Below, piece after piece: positions 33,947-43,083 of a stretch of 64,000 nucleotides of DNA (positions are counted from its first letter, which is position 1; the number at the start of each line of letters is the position of its first letter). The DNA is from an uncultured Paludibaculum sp. (GTDB lineage Bacteria > Acidobacteriota > Terriglobia > Bryobacterales > Bryobacteraceae). Made by a program: the position numbers and the translations under genes. Below the pieces are notes generated by a model that saw only the letters and a list, made by a program, of their open reading frames with translations, was not told the DNA's origin and searched no databases. The stretch covers positions 3,258,001 through 3,322,000 of the forward strand of contig NZ_OY762267.1 of NCBI RefSeq assembly GCF_963665245.1, in the 5' to 3' direction.

Positions 33947-34830
33947 CTCGGCCTCTTTGTGAGCCGCTGCTGCGCTTCCATGAAGCAGCGTTGTGCCAAG
34001 CCGCACAACACGAGGGATTGGGACCAGCGATCGCATTCCTCACGCGGGCAGCCTTGGGCATCGGGAAAGGTCCGGCCGTAGTAGATCCTCGGCGAGAGCA
34101 ACTCAGGGACGAAATAAAGTGAATCGCTGGGCGCGGCCTGACTGAGGAAGTGCTCCATTGACCGGGTCCAGAGAGCGCGGAAGTGCGCGACATAGGGGTG
34201 GACGGTTTCGTCGCCATCACCGATGTCCACCTGCATGCAGCCCGGGTTGCCGATGCGGCCATGGAGGAAGCGCACGCGCTCCAGTACCGGCTGAATGAAC
34301 TGCAGCTTCTTCTCAAAGCCGCCGTAGACAAACTCCAGCCCGGTGTACCAGTGGGAGAAGTCGCCGTTGACGCGGATTTGCGGATAGCGAGCGAGAAACG
34401 CGACCGTCCGCCACGCGTCCTGGAAGATGGTGGCTCGATGGGTTTCAATGTACAGGGGGACACTGTGGCGCTCGGAAGCCGACAGCACGGCCTCGATGAG
34501 CCGGCACGCCTGCTCGTCGCTTTCCAGACCCCAGCCTACGTGCAGAGTGGCGCAGGGGAAGCCATCTCCGGCGAGCCGCTCCGCCAGGGGGCCGGCCTCT
34601 TCGGGCTCATTCACGCGGCCCGATGCGGCCATGCTCAAGCCCAGCGAGCGGCAGGCGGCCAGCTGCCGGTTGGAGTATTCGACGTCGAATTGAACACCGT
34701 CGTACCCCGCGTCGCGAATGTCCTCCAGACGACGTTGCTGAAGGGTGTCCGCGTTGCCGCGCAGGGGCTCGAATCGCGCCATATCTTCCAGCGCGAGCCA
34801 GCTCATAAGGCAACGTAGGGCGGGCGCCAT
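33937..34830 (-). CDS. Sugar phosphate isomerase/epimerase-like TIM barrel
   Basis: This is a xylose-isomerase-like TIM barrel of about 297 residues. Signatures: the strand GYDGVQFDVEYSNRQL, PLYIETHRATIFQDAWRT with Glu and His, RVNGDFSHWYTGLEFVYGG with Asp and His, RFLHGRIGNPGC with His, and SLYFVPELLSP with a late Glu. These match the metal-ligand positions of the superfamily. The start is ATG 34830, five bases after the stop of the PhyH gene, so coupled; ATG 34806 is an alternative. Its 3' end overlaps the convergent PRC gene by ten bases. Together with the PhyH and Gfo/Idh/MocA genes it suggests a carbohydrate-related route of unknown substrate. Confidence 0.83.
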   Translation of the reverse strand: MAPALRCLMSWLALEDMARFEPLRGNADTLQQRRLEDIRDAGYDGVQFDVEYSNRQLAACRSLGLSMAASGRVNEPEEAGPLAERLAGDGFPCATLHVGWGLESDEQACRLIEAVLSASERHSVPLYIETHRATIFQDAWRTVAFLARYPQIRVNGDFSHWYTGLEFVYGGFEKKLQFIQPVLERVRFLHGRIGNPGCMQVDIGDGDETVHPYVAHFRALWTRSMEHFLSQAAPSDSLYFVPELLSPRIYYGRTFPDAQGCPREECDRWSQSLVLCGLAQRCFMEAQQRLTKRPSQS

Positions 34831-34834
34831 GAGA

Positions 34835-35680
34835 CTACTTGGGCTGCTCCAGACTGCGCGCGCTCTCGTCACGAGCCGCTTCGAGCCAAGCGACGTCGGA
34901 AGCGGAGTCCCCAAACCGGCGAAGCCCAGCCTGCAGGATCGCCGTATCCGGCACCTTATTCAAGGGCGTGTAACGGGGATGATGGGAGTCCTTGTAAGGA
35001 TCATTGCGCGCCGCGTTGTAGCAGCAGATCATCGACCAGCGGGGGTTCTCCGAGTTGTTCTCCGCTGAGCGATGGAGCATGTTGCTGTGGAAGAAGAGGA
35101 CCTCACCGGGCTCCATCTCGACGTAGCTCAAGGGCATGCGTTTCAGAATGGCATCGACTCGCTCGCGGTCGGCGCCGGCCTGTTCGCCGGTGAGGACGTG
35201 ATCGATGCGCCCCAGTTTGTGCGAATCCGGCACCACCTGGAGGCAGCCGTTTTCGCGAGTGGCGCGATCGACCGCGATGAACGCACTGCACAGATCAGGA
35301 GACAGCACTCCGTTCTGATACCAGTAGCCGTAGTCCTGGTGCCACGCCCAGGCCCCACCCACGCGGGCATCCTTCATGATCATCTTTGAGTGATAGTGAT
35401 AGACCTCGCCGTTCAGCAGTGCTTCCGCCGAATCGACGATGGATGCGCAACGCGCGAACATGCCGTAAACAGCGTCGCCGGGATGATTCCACAACGAAAG
35501 CCGCACGACGTGGCCCTCGCCATCGTTGCGCCCGAATGACCGTGCGTCCAGTTCACGGTCTTCCTTAGCTGCTCTTCCCAACAGGTCGATCTCGGCTGTG
35601 CTGAACATGCCACGGGCCAGGACGAAGCCGTGTTCGTGATATTCCGCCACTTGTGATGCCGTCAGGGGACCACTTGCCAT
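34835..35680 (-). CDS. Phytanoyl-CoA dioxygenase (PhyH) family 2-oxoglutarate/Fe(II) oxygenase
   Basis: This 281-residue member of the PhyH family hydroxylates an unactivated carbon using Fe(II), O2 and 2-oxoglutarate. The iron site is visible: HQDYGYW gives the His and Asp, and FFHSNMLHRSAENNS supplies the distal His, followed by an Arg (NPRWSM) that fits the 2-oxoglutarate carboxylate. The N-terminus ASQVAEYHEHGFVLARGMF is typical. The substrate is unknown; such genes are plentiful in soil Acidobacteria and Planctomycetes. It is upstream of, and coupled to, the TIM-barrel gene. It is divergent from the Gfo/Idh/MocA gene across 190 bases, with no clear promoter seen. Confidence 0.9.
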   Translation of the reverse strand: MASGPLTASQVAEYHEHGFVLARGMFSTAEIDLLGRAAKEDRELDARSFGRNDGEGHVVRLSLWNHPGDAVYGMFARCASIVDSAEALLNGEVYHYHSKMIMKDARVGGAWAWHQDYGYWYQNGVLSPDLCSAFIAVDRATRENGCLQVVPDSHKLGRIDHVLTGEQAGADRERVDAILKRMPLSYVEMEPGEVLFFHSNMLHRSAENNSENPRWSMICCYNAARNDPYKDSHHPRYTPLNKVPDTAILQAGLRRFGDSASDVAWLEAARDESARSLEQPK

Positions 35681-35870
35681 ATGCGCCGCCTCTCTTTGTC
35701 AGTGATTCGCCACTTCGCCGCCCCTTCTCCAGCAGCCCTCCCAGCGGGCCTTCCGGCCGCAGTTTCCATGATGATATCGCCATCGGCAGGCCCAGCGAAG
35801 CGGGTATAGACTAAACAACGAGTTTGGGCGGGCCGCGCCGCATTGCGACATCTTGCCTGGAGCATCTCGA

Positions 35871-37253
35871 ATGGAACGCAGAGACTTTGTGAAGACCGCC
35901 GCCACGGCCGCTGCCGTGGGCCCGTTTCCGGGCACTGTGCTGGGCGCGAATGATCGCATTGTCATCGGACAGATCGGCCTGGGCAGCCGGGGCTACTACG
36001 AGACTACGATCATCTCGCGCAACAACGGTGTCGATCTGGCTGCGGTCTGCGATGCCTTCCAGCCTCTCGCCTCGATGACGAAGCAGAAGGTGGGTGGCAA
36101 GACCGAGGCGTATACGGACTTCCGCAGGGTGCTGGAGCGCAAGGACATCGATGCCATCTTTGTTTCGACGCCCGACCACTGGCACGCACCCATGGCGATC
36201 ATGGCCTGCCAGGCCGGCAAGGATGTTTACTGCGAGAAACCGCTCTCGCATACCGTAGAGGAGGGCCGCCGGATGGTCCAGGCGGCGCGTAAATACAATC
36301 GCATCTTCCAGGTGGGCAGCCAGCAGCGTTCCGCTCCGCACTTTGCCAAATGCGCGGAACTGGTGCAGAGCGGCTATATCGGCGAAGTCTCGGACATCGA
36401 TTGCTGGATCGTTTCGAACGAGTATCCGGTCGGCTTTGGCGACGTGCCCAATTCCGCCCCGCCGAATGGGCTCGATTGGGATCTGTACCTCGGCCCGGCG
36501 CCCAAGGCGCCATATAACCGCAATCGCTATATATGGAACTGGCGCTGGTTCTGGGACTACTCCGGCGGGAACATGACGGACTGGGGCGCCCATCACCTGG
36601 ACAGCATCCACCAGATCATGAATGTCACGGCACCCAAGAGCGTTTCGGCCACCGGCGGGCGCATGATCAGGGACAATCGCGACACGCCCGACAACTTCCT
36701 GGCGACCTTCGAGTATCCCGGCTTCACGGTGCGCTTCGCCAACAGCCAGGTGGGCATGCGGATGGACCGCTACGCCGGCACGATCTTCTATGGCACCAGG
36801 GGTACGCTTTTTGTGGATCGCAAGGGGTACCAGGTGATTCCCTCGAAGTTCTCGGCCATCGTGCGATCCGACGTGGATCAAGTGCAGGAGATGCTTGCCT
36901 CAAGGCGGCGTGAAGTGACGGGCGAGAAGCGGCCGCCCGCACCTTCCACCATCAATCCGCCGTTGTGCGAGGCCGTCGAAGTGACCGGACTTTCACTCGA
37001 TCCCGAGATCCAGATCGTTCACGTCCAGAACTTCCTCGACGCCGTGAAGAGCCGTCAGCGCCCGTTCGCCGATGTCGAAGTGGGCCACACGTCGATCGTG
37101 CCCTGTCATCTCGGCAATATCGCTTACCGCACCGGCCGCACCATCCGCTGGGACGCGCAGAATGAGGAGATCGTCGGCGACCCGGACGCCGCCGCTCAAC
37201 TCAGCAAGCAGTACCGGCCGCCGTGGTCACTGCCCACGCCTGCCGGCCTGTAG
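35871..37253 (+). CDS. Gfo/Idh/MocA-family oxidoreductase, Tat-exported
   Basis: The leader MERRDFVKTAATAAAVG is a twin-arginine type signal, absent from cytosolic relatives. A Rossmann fold follows with QIGLGSRGYYET, then DHWHAPMAIMACQAGKDVYC with the family EKPLSHTVEEGRRMV motif containing the catalytic Lys, and a C-terminal domain (DYSGGNMTDWGAHHLDSIHQ). Its 460 residues are normal. The start is ATG 35871, with GGAG eight bases upstream. It is related to the gene at 13260 (same EKP-S-H-x2-E motif), so the window carries two paralogues. A periplasmic sugar or cyclitol dehydrogenase is inferred. Confidence 0.9.
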   Translation: MERRDFVKTAATAAAVGPFPGTVLGANDRIVIGQIGLGSRGYYETTIISRNNGVDLAAVCDAFQPLASMTKQKVGGKTEAYTDFRRVLERKDIDAIFVSTPDHWHAPMAIMACQAGKDVYCEKPLSHTVEEGRRMVQAARKYNRIFQVGSQQRSAPHFAKCAELVQSGYIGEVSDIDCWIVSNEYPVGFGDVPNSAPPNGLDWDLYLGPAPKAPYNRNRYIWNWRWFWDYSGGNMTDWGAHHLDSIHQIMNVTAPKSVSATGGRMIRDNRDTPDNFLATFEYPGFTVRFANSQVGMRMDRYAGTIFYGTRGTLFVDRKGYQVIPSKFSAIVRSDVDQVQEMLASRRREVTGEKRPPAPSTINPPLCEAVEVTGLSLDPEIQIVHVQNFLDAVKSRQRPFADVEVGHTSIVPCHLGNIAYRTGRTIRWDAQNEEIVGDPDAAAQLSKQYRPPWSLPTPAGL

Positions 37254-37308
37254 TTTCGTGCGACCGCCGCAGGAGCCCCGCCCGATGACTCGCACCCCAC
37301 TCGGAGCT

Positions 37309-38025
37309 CTACTGCGCGTCGTGAAAGATCACACCCAGCGTATGCCGCTGGCCGGTACGGATGCGGCTCACGCCGTGCCGCATTTGAACTCGATAGACGC
37401 CGCGAGTCCCCTCAACCGGGCGATGGTGCACCGGAAAAATAACGCCATCGCCACGGCGTAGCGGCACAACCTCCGCGCGCGACTGCATGCGTGGACGCTG
37501 TTCGGTGAGTACAAACTCGCCGCCGGTGAAATCGTGGCCAGGTTCGCTGAGGAGGAAGGCCACCTGTATCGGGAAGACGTGGGCGCCATACAGGTCCTGG
37601 TGCAGGCAATTGTAGTCGCCTGCTCCGTACTGCAACAAAAGAGGCGTGGGCCGTGTTTGGCCGGCGGCATGACACCGGTCGAGAAACTGCTGATGCAGCT
37701 CAGGGAATCCGGCTTTGGTCAAGTCAAGCGCGGCATTCCAGCGATTGGCGATCCGTGCCAGCGGGCCGTAGAAGCCCTCTCGCAGCTCCTCCACCAGGGG
37801 CGGTAGCGGGGCCGCGAAGTACTTATATTCACCGCGCCCAAAGCCATGGCGGCCCATAATCACGCGACTGCGAAACCACGTATCGTTGGGATACCAGTTC
37901 ACAGCGCCGGCGCAGTCAGCCGGACTGAGCAGGCCCTTCGCCACCGCGCAGCCATGCGCATCGAGCTCTCGTGCCAGACTGATCCAATCCAGAGCCGCGA
38001 TCCGGTCTGTCACGGCTATGCCCAT
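37309..38025 (-). CDS. 2-oxoglutarate/Fe(II) oxygenase, prolyl-4-hydroxylase-like
   Basis: The 238-residue double-stranded beta-helix enzyme has the iron-binding HQDLYG triad start (His and Asp), and a distal His in RHTLGVIFHDAQ near the C-terminus, with Arg preceding it as 2-oxoglutarate ligand. GGEFVLTEQRPRMQS is the strand between. It belongs to the 2OG-FeII oxygenase superfamily 2 (YbiX/P4H type). It overlaps the Ogt-like gene by ten bases, and pairing with an alkyltransferase suggests repair of alkylated nucleic acid or protein, as in AlkB-Ada neighbours, but it is not an AlkB by sequence. This functional link is inferred. Confidence 0.8.
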   Translation of the reverse strand: MGIAVTDRIAALDWISLARELDAHGCAVAKGLLSPADCAGAVNWYPNDTWFRSRVIMGRHGFGRGEYKYFAAPLPPLVEELREGFYGPLARIANRWNAALDLTKAGFPELHQQFLDRCHAAGQTRPTPLLLQYGAGDYNCLHQDLYGAHVFPIQVAFLLSEPGHDFTGGEFVLTEQRPRMQSRAEVVPLRRGDGVIFPVHHRPVEGTRGVYRVQMRHGVSRIRTGQRHTLGVIFHDAQ

Positions 38026-38522
38026 GCCAGGGCCTCCCGTTCCAGCAGTGCCCGCTTACGATCCAGGCCCCACCGGTAACCGGCCAACTCTCCGTCAACC
38101 CGCAACACCCGGTGGCACGGTACCGCCACCGCCAGCGGATTCGCCGCGCACGCCCGGGCCACTGCCCGCACCGCCTTCGGATTACCCACGCGCGCGGCCA
38201 GTTCCCGATAGCTCGTGGTGGAGCCCGCCGGCACCGCCTTCAGCTCGCGCCACACGCGCTGCTGGAATCGTGTCCCCCGCTCCGCCCACGGCAGAGTGAG
38301 CGCGGTGCCCGGACGTTCGATCGCTTCCACTACTTGGGCCAGCCACGCCCGCAAACCCACACCGTCTTCCCACGGAGTTTCGCGCGGAAACCGCTTCTGC
38401 AGATCCTTCGTCAACTCCTCCGGCGCATCACCCAGCAGAATCGCGCAGACCCCGTCCTCGCGCGCCGCCAGCAGAACCCAACCCAGCGAACATTGTGTTG
38501 TCGCATAGCGCATCCCAGTCAT
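38016..38522 (-). CDS. ogt: Methylated-DNA-[protein]-cysteine S-methyltransferase
   Basis: This suicide repair protein transfers O6-alkyl groups from guanine to its own cysteine. The 168-residue sequence has the family C-terminal domain: FQQRVWRELKAVPAGSTTSY, RAVARACAANPLAVAVPCHR with the acceptor Cys at residue 136, then GYRWGLDRKRALL. The N-terminal part is the ribonuclease-like lobe of Ada/Ogt. It lacks the Ada DNA-binding AraC and zinc domains. The start is ATG 38522, with AAGGAG eight bases upstream; the longer frame to 39029 runs antisense into the next gene. It overlaps the downstream oxygenase gene by ten bases, so translation is probably coupled. Confidence 0.92.
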   Translation of the reverse strand: MTGMRYATTQCSLGWVLLAAREDGVCAILLGDAPEELTKDLQKRFPRETPWEDGVGLRAWLAQVVEAIERPGTALTLPWAERGTRFQQRVWRELKAVPAGSTTSYRELAARVGNPKAVRAVARACAANPLAVAVPCHRVLRVDGELAGYRWGLDRKRALLEREALAWA

Positions 38523-38652
38523 CGTCTCAGCTCCTTCTTTCCGGCTGGCCTTCCACGGCCCGCTCATGCTTTGACAATACGCGCGCCCGTCGAAAGAAAA
38601 ACTCCGCTCCTTGCTCTTCGTCGAAATGGTGGAGTTATCCTGGATTCTGTCT

Positions 38653-39114
38653 ATGAGAACCCTTGCGCTGCTTCTGCTCACGGCCATGCTGGGCTTCGCC
38701 CAGGACAAGCCCAACTTCACAGGCCATTGGGAACTGAGCGTCACGAAGAGTGATTTCGCCAAACAGCCGGCCAGGGCTGTGCGCTTCATTGTCGTCCACA
38801 AAGAGCCCGAACTCGAATATGAGGTTTTCCATGACGCCCCGCCCGGCGCCAGCGCCGGCAAGCTGAAGTACGTCATCAACGGGCAGGAGGGTAATGTCGT
38901 CGCCCAGGGCAATCCCTTGAAGTACAAGGCCCACTGGGAGGGACCTGTGCTCGTCGTCGAGACCTGGGGCAAGTTCGGGCAGAACGAAATCAAGCTCACT
39001 GACCGCTGGGAGCCCCAGCCTGAAGGCAAAGCCGTGAGGATCTACCGTCACTTCGAAGGGCCCGGCGGCGCGCAGGACCAGAAATTGCTGTTCGAGAAGC
39101 AGGCAGAGAAGTAG
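38653..39114 (+). CDS. Small exported protein, unknown
   Basis: The 153-residue protein has a signal peptide (MRTLALLLLTAMLGFAQ). The mature domain is beta-rich: FTGHWELSVTKSDFA, then ELEYEVFHD and LVVETWGKFGQNEIKLTDRW. It resembles the beta-barrel-like DUF-type domains seen in many acidobacterial exported proteins. I do not recognise a named family. The start is ATG 38653, placed at the signal; the frame opens earlier at 38611. It is divergent from the ogt gene across 130 bases. Confidence 0.7.
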   Translation: MRTLALLLLTAMLGFAQDKPNFTGHWELSVTKSDFAKQPARAVRFIVVHKEPELEYEVFHDAPPGASAGKLKYVINGQEGNVVAQGNPLKYKAHWEGPVLVVETWGKFGQNEIKLTDRWEPQPEGKAVRIYRHFEGPGGAQDQKLLFEKQAEK

Positions 39115-39131
39115 CATCCCAAAAAGAGAAT

Positions 39132-39161
39132 CGCCGCGGGATCGGCTTCGATCCCGCGGCG
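39132..39161. terminator. Bidirectional terminator hairpin
   Basis: A perfect 13-base stem, CGCCGCGGGATCG (39132-39144) and CGATCCCGCGGCG (39149-39161), has loop GCTT. The plus-strand tail is T-poor, but the preceding AAAAAGAGAAT gives a T-rich tail on the minus strand, so it mainly ends the RidA transcript. Confidence 0.8.
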
Positions 39162-39186
39162 CTGTCTGGTTCCGGTAACCCGACGA

Positions 39187-39576
39187 CTAGAGGGGCTTAT
39201 ATGCGATACAGTCGATCTCCACCTTCATCGTGGGATCGGCAAACGCCACCGCCACGGTTGTGCGCGTCGGCTTCTGTTCACCGAAGAACTCGCGGTAGAC
39301 CTCGTTCATTGCCGCGAAATCCTTACCGTCGCGCAGAAACACGCTGCACTTCACCACGTCGCTCATTGACGCGCCGGCTGCGTGCAGGATGCGCTTCACG
39401 TTGTTCAACGTGGTGCGGGTCTCCTGCTGGATGTCGCCATAGGACATCGTGTCCGTGGCTGGGTCCACCGGACCCTGCCCCGACACGAAAATGAAGTCGC
39501 CCGCGCGAATCGCCGGTGAATACGGACCACGCGGCGTCGGCGTATCCGCTGGGAAGATACGTTGAATGTCACCCAT
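39187..39576 (-). CDS. RidA (YjgF/YER057c/UK114) family deaminase
   Basis: RidA proteins hydrolyse reactive enamine/imine intermediates to keto acids, protecting PLP enzymes. The 129-residue sequence has the family pattern: TPTPRGPYSPAIRAGDFIFV, SGQGPVD, ETRTTLNNVKRILHAAGAS, then MNEVYREFFGEQKPTRTTVA with the catalytic Arg. Trimers are expected. It starts six bases after the stop of the NYN protein on the same strand and is transcribed with it. Confidence 0.92.
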   Translation of the reverse strand: MGDIQRIFPADTPTPRGPYSPAIRAGDFIFVSGQGPVDPATDTMSYGDIQQETRTTLNNVKRILHAAGASMSDVVKCSVFLRDGKDFAAMNEVYREFFGEQKPTRTTVAVAFADPTMKVEIDCIAYKPL

Positions 39577-39582
39577 CTTGAA

Positions 39583-41028
39583 TTACTCCGAAGCCTTCCG
39601 CCGGGTGCGGCGCACCGGCTTATCCTGGCCGCCCGTGTCGGCCTTCTTGCGGCTGACCCGCTTCTTCGTGGCCTTGGGTGGCTCATCATCCGGCGGAATC
39701 TCGCCGGTCGCCGTGGGTTGCCCCTTCACAATGGGCTGCTTGAAGTCGTGCTCGGTCAGCAGATCTTCTTCCTTCACTTCCTGCTTTGGCGGCGCCTGCG
39801 GATAGAACTCAGAGCCGAGGCTTACCAGCAACCCGCCTTCCTGGCGGTGCTGCAAGCGGACTACTGTTTTGTCCTGCGCAAAGTTCAGGAATTCGGCAAA
39901 GCCCTGGAAGCCGTAGTTGGCGTGATCGAAGCTTGGATATTCTTCCTTCATCCAGGTCGACAGGTCTTCGGCCGTCTGACCGCTCTCTTCGAACTCCAGG
40001 CGGTGAATCTCCAGCACCTCGCGCAGTTGCGGCAGCGCCTCTTCCGGACGAGGCAGAGCCTTTTCCTGATAGTTATGCTTGCGCTCGATGAAGTACCGGC
40101 CGCCGGTGCCCTTCACGTAGACCAGTTCGGCCCGCTTCAGCTTTTCGACGAAATCGGAGAAGCTGCGGGCACCGTAGGCGCTTTCGTTGAACGCGGAGTC
40201 CAACTGCAGCATCGTCGACTTCAGCAGCCCCAACTGGGGCTGCACATTGCGGCGCTCCAGCACCTGCAAGGCGCGCTCCACCAGCGGCATGGCCAGAGCC
40301 AGATCCAGCGGAGCAGGACGTCCCTGCTGCGGCTGGTCTTTTGGACCAGGACCCGCGCCAGGCGCACCCGCCGGACCAGCGGCCGGCATTGGGCCTTCGC
40401 GCTGCTCACGCTCCCGACGCCGCTCTTCGCGCTCACGGAACCGCTTCTCTTTGCGGTCCCGGTAGGATTCGCGATAGGGCTCGCGATCACCCGTCGGCGC
40501 GCCGGCCGGGCCTTGCGCCTGCTGCGTCTGCGACTGCGGAGGCGGCAGCGGAATCGAGTCAGCATTCAGCAGCGATTCGAAGCTGATGAACTCATGGCAA
40601 TTCTGCTGCAGGATGGTCGAAGTGAAGGCCTTGCCGCCCACTACGAACACGGTCTTGCCGTATTCCTTCAGCTTGTTCACCAAGGGGATGAAGTCGGAGT
40701 CACCGCTGACCACGGCGAATGCGTTCACGTGATCGTGCGTGAACGCCATCTCCAGCGCATCCAGCGCCAGATTGATGTCGGCGCCGTTCTTGTCTCCACG
40801 TGGCGATGGAATGCGCTGCACCATCTGCACCGCATTTTCCGCCATCTGCCGCGTGGCGCCTTCCTGGCGGCTCCAGTTCGCGTAAGCGAACTTTGCGACT
40901 ATGTCCCCGCGCTCCTTGAGAGCGTCCAGCACGAGCGACACTTCGAACTCCCGTCGAAGTGTGCTTTTCACGCCGATTTCGATGTTGTCGTAGTCGACAA
41001 ACACGGCGATGTTGAGTCGGTCTTGCAT
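39583..41028 (-). CDS. NYN-domain putative ribonuclease with two LOTUS/OST-HTH domains
   Basis: Residues of about 5-150 form a NYN (PIN-like) nuclease domain. NIAVFVDYDNIEIG carries the catalytic Asp pair and VVSGDSDFIPLVNKLKEYGK carries the second acidic cluster. A Glu/Arg-rich linker follows (EREERRREREQREG). Two OST-HTH/LOTUS-like winged helices lie at about 235-310 and 318-395 (ALPRPEEALPQLREVLEIH in the second). The tail is Lys/Arg-rich. LOTUS domains bind RNA, and NYN-LOTUS fusions resemble eukaryotic MARF1. It is likely an RNA-processing or RNA-silencing enzyme; the target is unknown. The start is ATG 41028; a TTG at 41040 is possible. Confidence 0.85.
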   Translation of the reverse strand: MQDRLNIAVFVDYDNIEIGVKSTLRREFEVSLVLDALKERGDIVAKFAYANWSRQEGATRQMAENAVQMVQRIPSPRGDKNGADINLALDALEMAFTHDHVNAFAVVSGDSDFIPLVNKLKEYGKTVFVVGGKAFTSTILQQNCHEFISFESLLNADSIPLPPPQSQTQQAQGPAGAPTGDREPYRESYRDRKEKRFREREERRREREQREGPMPAAGPAGAPGAGPGPKDQPQQGRPAPLDLALAMPLVERALQVLERRNVQPQLGLLKSTMLQLDSAFNESAYGARSFSDFVEKLKRAELVYVKGTGGRYFIERKHNYQEKALPRPEEALPQLREVLEIHRLEFEESGQTAEDLSTWMKEEYPSFDHANYGFQGFAEFLNFAQDKTVVRLQHRQEGGLLVSLGSEFYPQAPPKQEVKEEDLLTEHDFKQPIVKGQPTATGEIPPDDEPPKATKKRVSRKKADTGGQDKPVRRTRRKASE

Positions 41029-41085
41029 GTGTTGTAACAAAATCCTAGCAAAATGTTGTGGAAGCCGGCCTCGTACCCTTGGCCC

Positions 41086-41493
41086 TCAAACAGCCGCGCG
41101 GACGGACGTTTTCACGAACGCCACAATCTCTTCCAGCGCGGCGCCGGGCTGAAACACAGCCGCGACTCCCAGTTCCTTCAGTCTTACGGCGTCGTCATCC
41201 GGGACGGTGCCGCCTACGACGACCACAACGTCGTCCATTTCCTTCTCACGCAACATTGCCATCACTCGCGGAACAATCGCGTTGTGCGCGCCTGACAGAA
41301 TGCTCAGTCCGATGACCTGAACATCTTCCTGCAGGGCCGCATTCACGATCATTTCCGGCGTTTGCCGCAGTCCTGTGTAGATGACTTCCATCCCGGCATC
41401 ACGTAACGCCCGCGCGATCACCTTCGCTCCGCGGTCGTGTCCGTCGAGGCCTGGCTTGGCAACCAGTACTCGGATCTTTGGATCCTTCTGCAC
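41086..41493 (-). CDS. Methylmalonyl-CoA mutase, cobalamin-binding subunit
   Basis: This is the separate B12-binding small polypeptide of a split methylmalonyl-CoA mutase. The 135-residue Rossmann-like fold begins [20 protein letters not shown], containing the D-x-H-x2-G base-off motif (DGHDRG) that ligates cobalt through His. It continues with [24 protein letters not shown] and a GGTVPDDDA motif. It is 21 bases downstream of the catalytic subunit on the same strand, which confirms the partnership. The mutase interconverts methylmalonyl-CoA and succinyl-CoA in propionate and branched-chain metabolism. Confidence 0.94.
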   Translation of the reverse strand: MQKDPKIRVLVAKPGLDGHDRGAKVIARALRDAGMEVIYTGLRQTPEMIVNAALQEDVQVIGLSILSGAHNAIVPRVMAMLREKEMDDVVVVVGGTVPDDDAVRLKELGVAAVFQPGAALEEIVAFVKTSVRAAV

Positions 41494-41514
41494 TTGGTCC
41501 CCTTAAGTATATCC

Positions 41515-43083
41515 CTACAAAACACTTCTCTCTTGCCACCCCCCGAACACCCCGCCCAGGGTCCGGCAAATCTCACCCGTTGTGGCATAGGCGCGCACGG
41601 CATTCAGGATGAGCGGCACGGTATTCGCCTGCCCCTCCGCCGCGTCCCTCAGTGCCGCCAGGGCTGCATCGACACGCGCCGCATCACGCCGCGCCCGCAG
41701 CGCGGCTACTTTCGCAACCTGCGCCTGCTCCGCCACATGGTCGATCTTGAGGATCTCGAGCTTGGGCTCGTTCTCCTGCACATACCGGTTCACGCCGACA
41801 ACCACCTGTTCACCACTCTCCACGCGCTTCTGATATTGGTAGCTCGCATCCGCAATTTCAGCCTGCGGGAAGTTGCGCTCTATTGCCGCGATCATTCCGC
41901 CCATCTCGTCAATACGGCGCATATACTCCAGCGCCTGCCGCTCCACCTCGTCGGTCAACGCTTCTACAAAATGCGACCCACCCAACGGATCGGCCACCGC
42001 CGCCACGCCGCTCTCGTGCGCGATGATCTGCTGTGTCCGCAATGCCAGCGTCACGGCCTGCTCGCTGGGCAGCGCATACGCTTCATCCAGCGAATTGGTG
42101 TGCAGCGACTGCGTTCCGCCCATCACCCCAGCCAGAGCTTGCAAGGTTGTCCGCACGACATTGTTGTAAGGCTGCTGCCATGTCAGCGAACACCCGGCGG
42201 TCTGCGTGTGGAACCGCAACTTCCAGCTTCTCTCGTCCTCCGCCCCGAAGCGCTCCTTCATGACGCGCGCCCAGATGCGGCGGGCGGCGCGATACTTCGC
42301 GATCTCCTCGAAGAAGTCGCTGTGCGCGTTGAAGAAGAAGCTCAGCCGGGGTGCGAACTCGTCCACAGCCAAGCCACGCTCCAGCGCCCACTCCACATAC
42401 TCGATGCCATCCCTCAGTGTGAACGCAAGTTCCTGCACCGCTGTCGAACCGGCCTCCCGGATGTGATAGCCGCTGATCGAAATCGGGTTGTACCTGGGTA
42501 CGTGCCGCGCCGCATACTCCACCACATCCGTCACCAGCCGCATGGAAGGCCGTGGAGGATACAGGAACTCCTTCTGTGCGATGTACTCCTTCAGAATGTC
42601 GTTCTGCAGGGTGCCGTTGAGCTTCTCGAACGCCACACCCTGTTTTTCGGCCACCGCCAGATACATCGCGAACAGCACCGCCGCCGGCGAGTTGATCGTC
42701 ATCGAGACGCTCACCCTATCCAGCGGAATTGCGTCGAACAGCGTCTCCATATCGGCCAGTGAGGCGATGGAAACGCCGCATTTGCCCACCTCGCCTAGCG
42801 ACGCCGCGTCATCTGGGTCGCAGCCCATCAGAGTCGGCAGGTCGAAGGCTACCGACAGGCCCGACTGCCCCTGAGCCAGCAGATAGCGGTAGCGCGCATT
42901 CGTCTCTTCCGGAGTCGCAAAACCCGAGAACTGGCGCATCGTCCAGAGTTTCGCCCGGTACATCGCCGCGTGAATGCCGCGCGTGTAAGGATACTCGCCC
43001 GGCGCCGGTGAGCCATAGTGGCTCTCCAGCGGAATGCCACTGAGCGTGCACGGCTGAGCCGTTTCCGATGCGCCCCTCTTCAT
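41515..43083 (-). CDS. Methylmalonyl-CoA mutase, catalytic (large) subunit
   Basis: The 522-residue TIM-barrel subunit binds methylmalonyl-CoA and works with the adjacent B12-binding protein. Motifs: [20 protein letters not shown] with the substrate Tyr, [45 protein letters not shown], and [20 protein letters not shown]. It lacks a fused B12 domain, so it is the split form. The start is ATG 43083, sharing an ATGA overlap with the stop of the upstream ABC-F gene. The adenosyltransferase that makes the cofactor is encoded divergently at 44773. Confidence 0.95.
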   Translation of the reverse strand: MKRGASETAQPCTLSGIPLESHYGSPAPGEYPYTRGIHAAMYRAKLWTMRQFSGFATPEETNARYRYLLAQGQSGLSVAFDLPTLMGCDPDDAASLGEVGKCGVSIASLADMETLFDAIPLDRVSVSMTINSPAAVLFAMYLAVAEKQGVAFEKLNGTLQNDILKEYIAQKEFLYPPRPSMRLVTDVVEYAARHVPRYNPISISGYHIREAGSTAVQELAFTLRDGIEYVEWALERGLAVDEFAPRLSFFFNAHSDFFEEIAKYRAARRIWARVMKERFGAEDERSWKLRFHTQTAGCSLTWQQPYNNVVRTTLQALAGVMGGTQSLHTNSLDEAYALPSEQAVTLALRTQQIIAHESGVAAVADPLGGSHFVEALTDEVERQALEYMRRIDEMGGMIAAIERNFPQAEIADASYQYQKRVESGEQVVVGVNRYVQENEPKLEILKIDHVAEQAQVAKVAALRARRDAARVDAALAALRDAAEGQANTVPLILNAVRAYATTGEICRTLGGVFGGWQERSVL

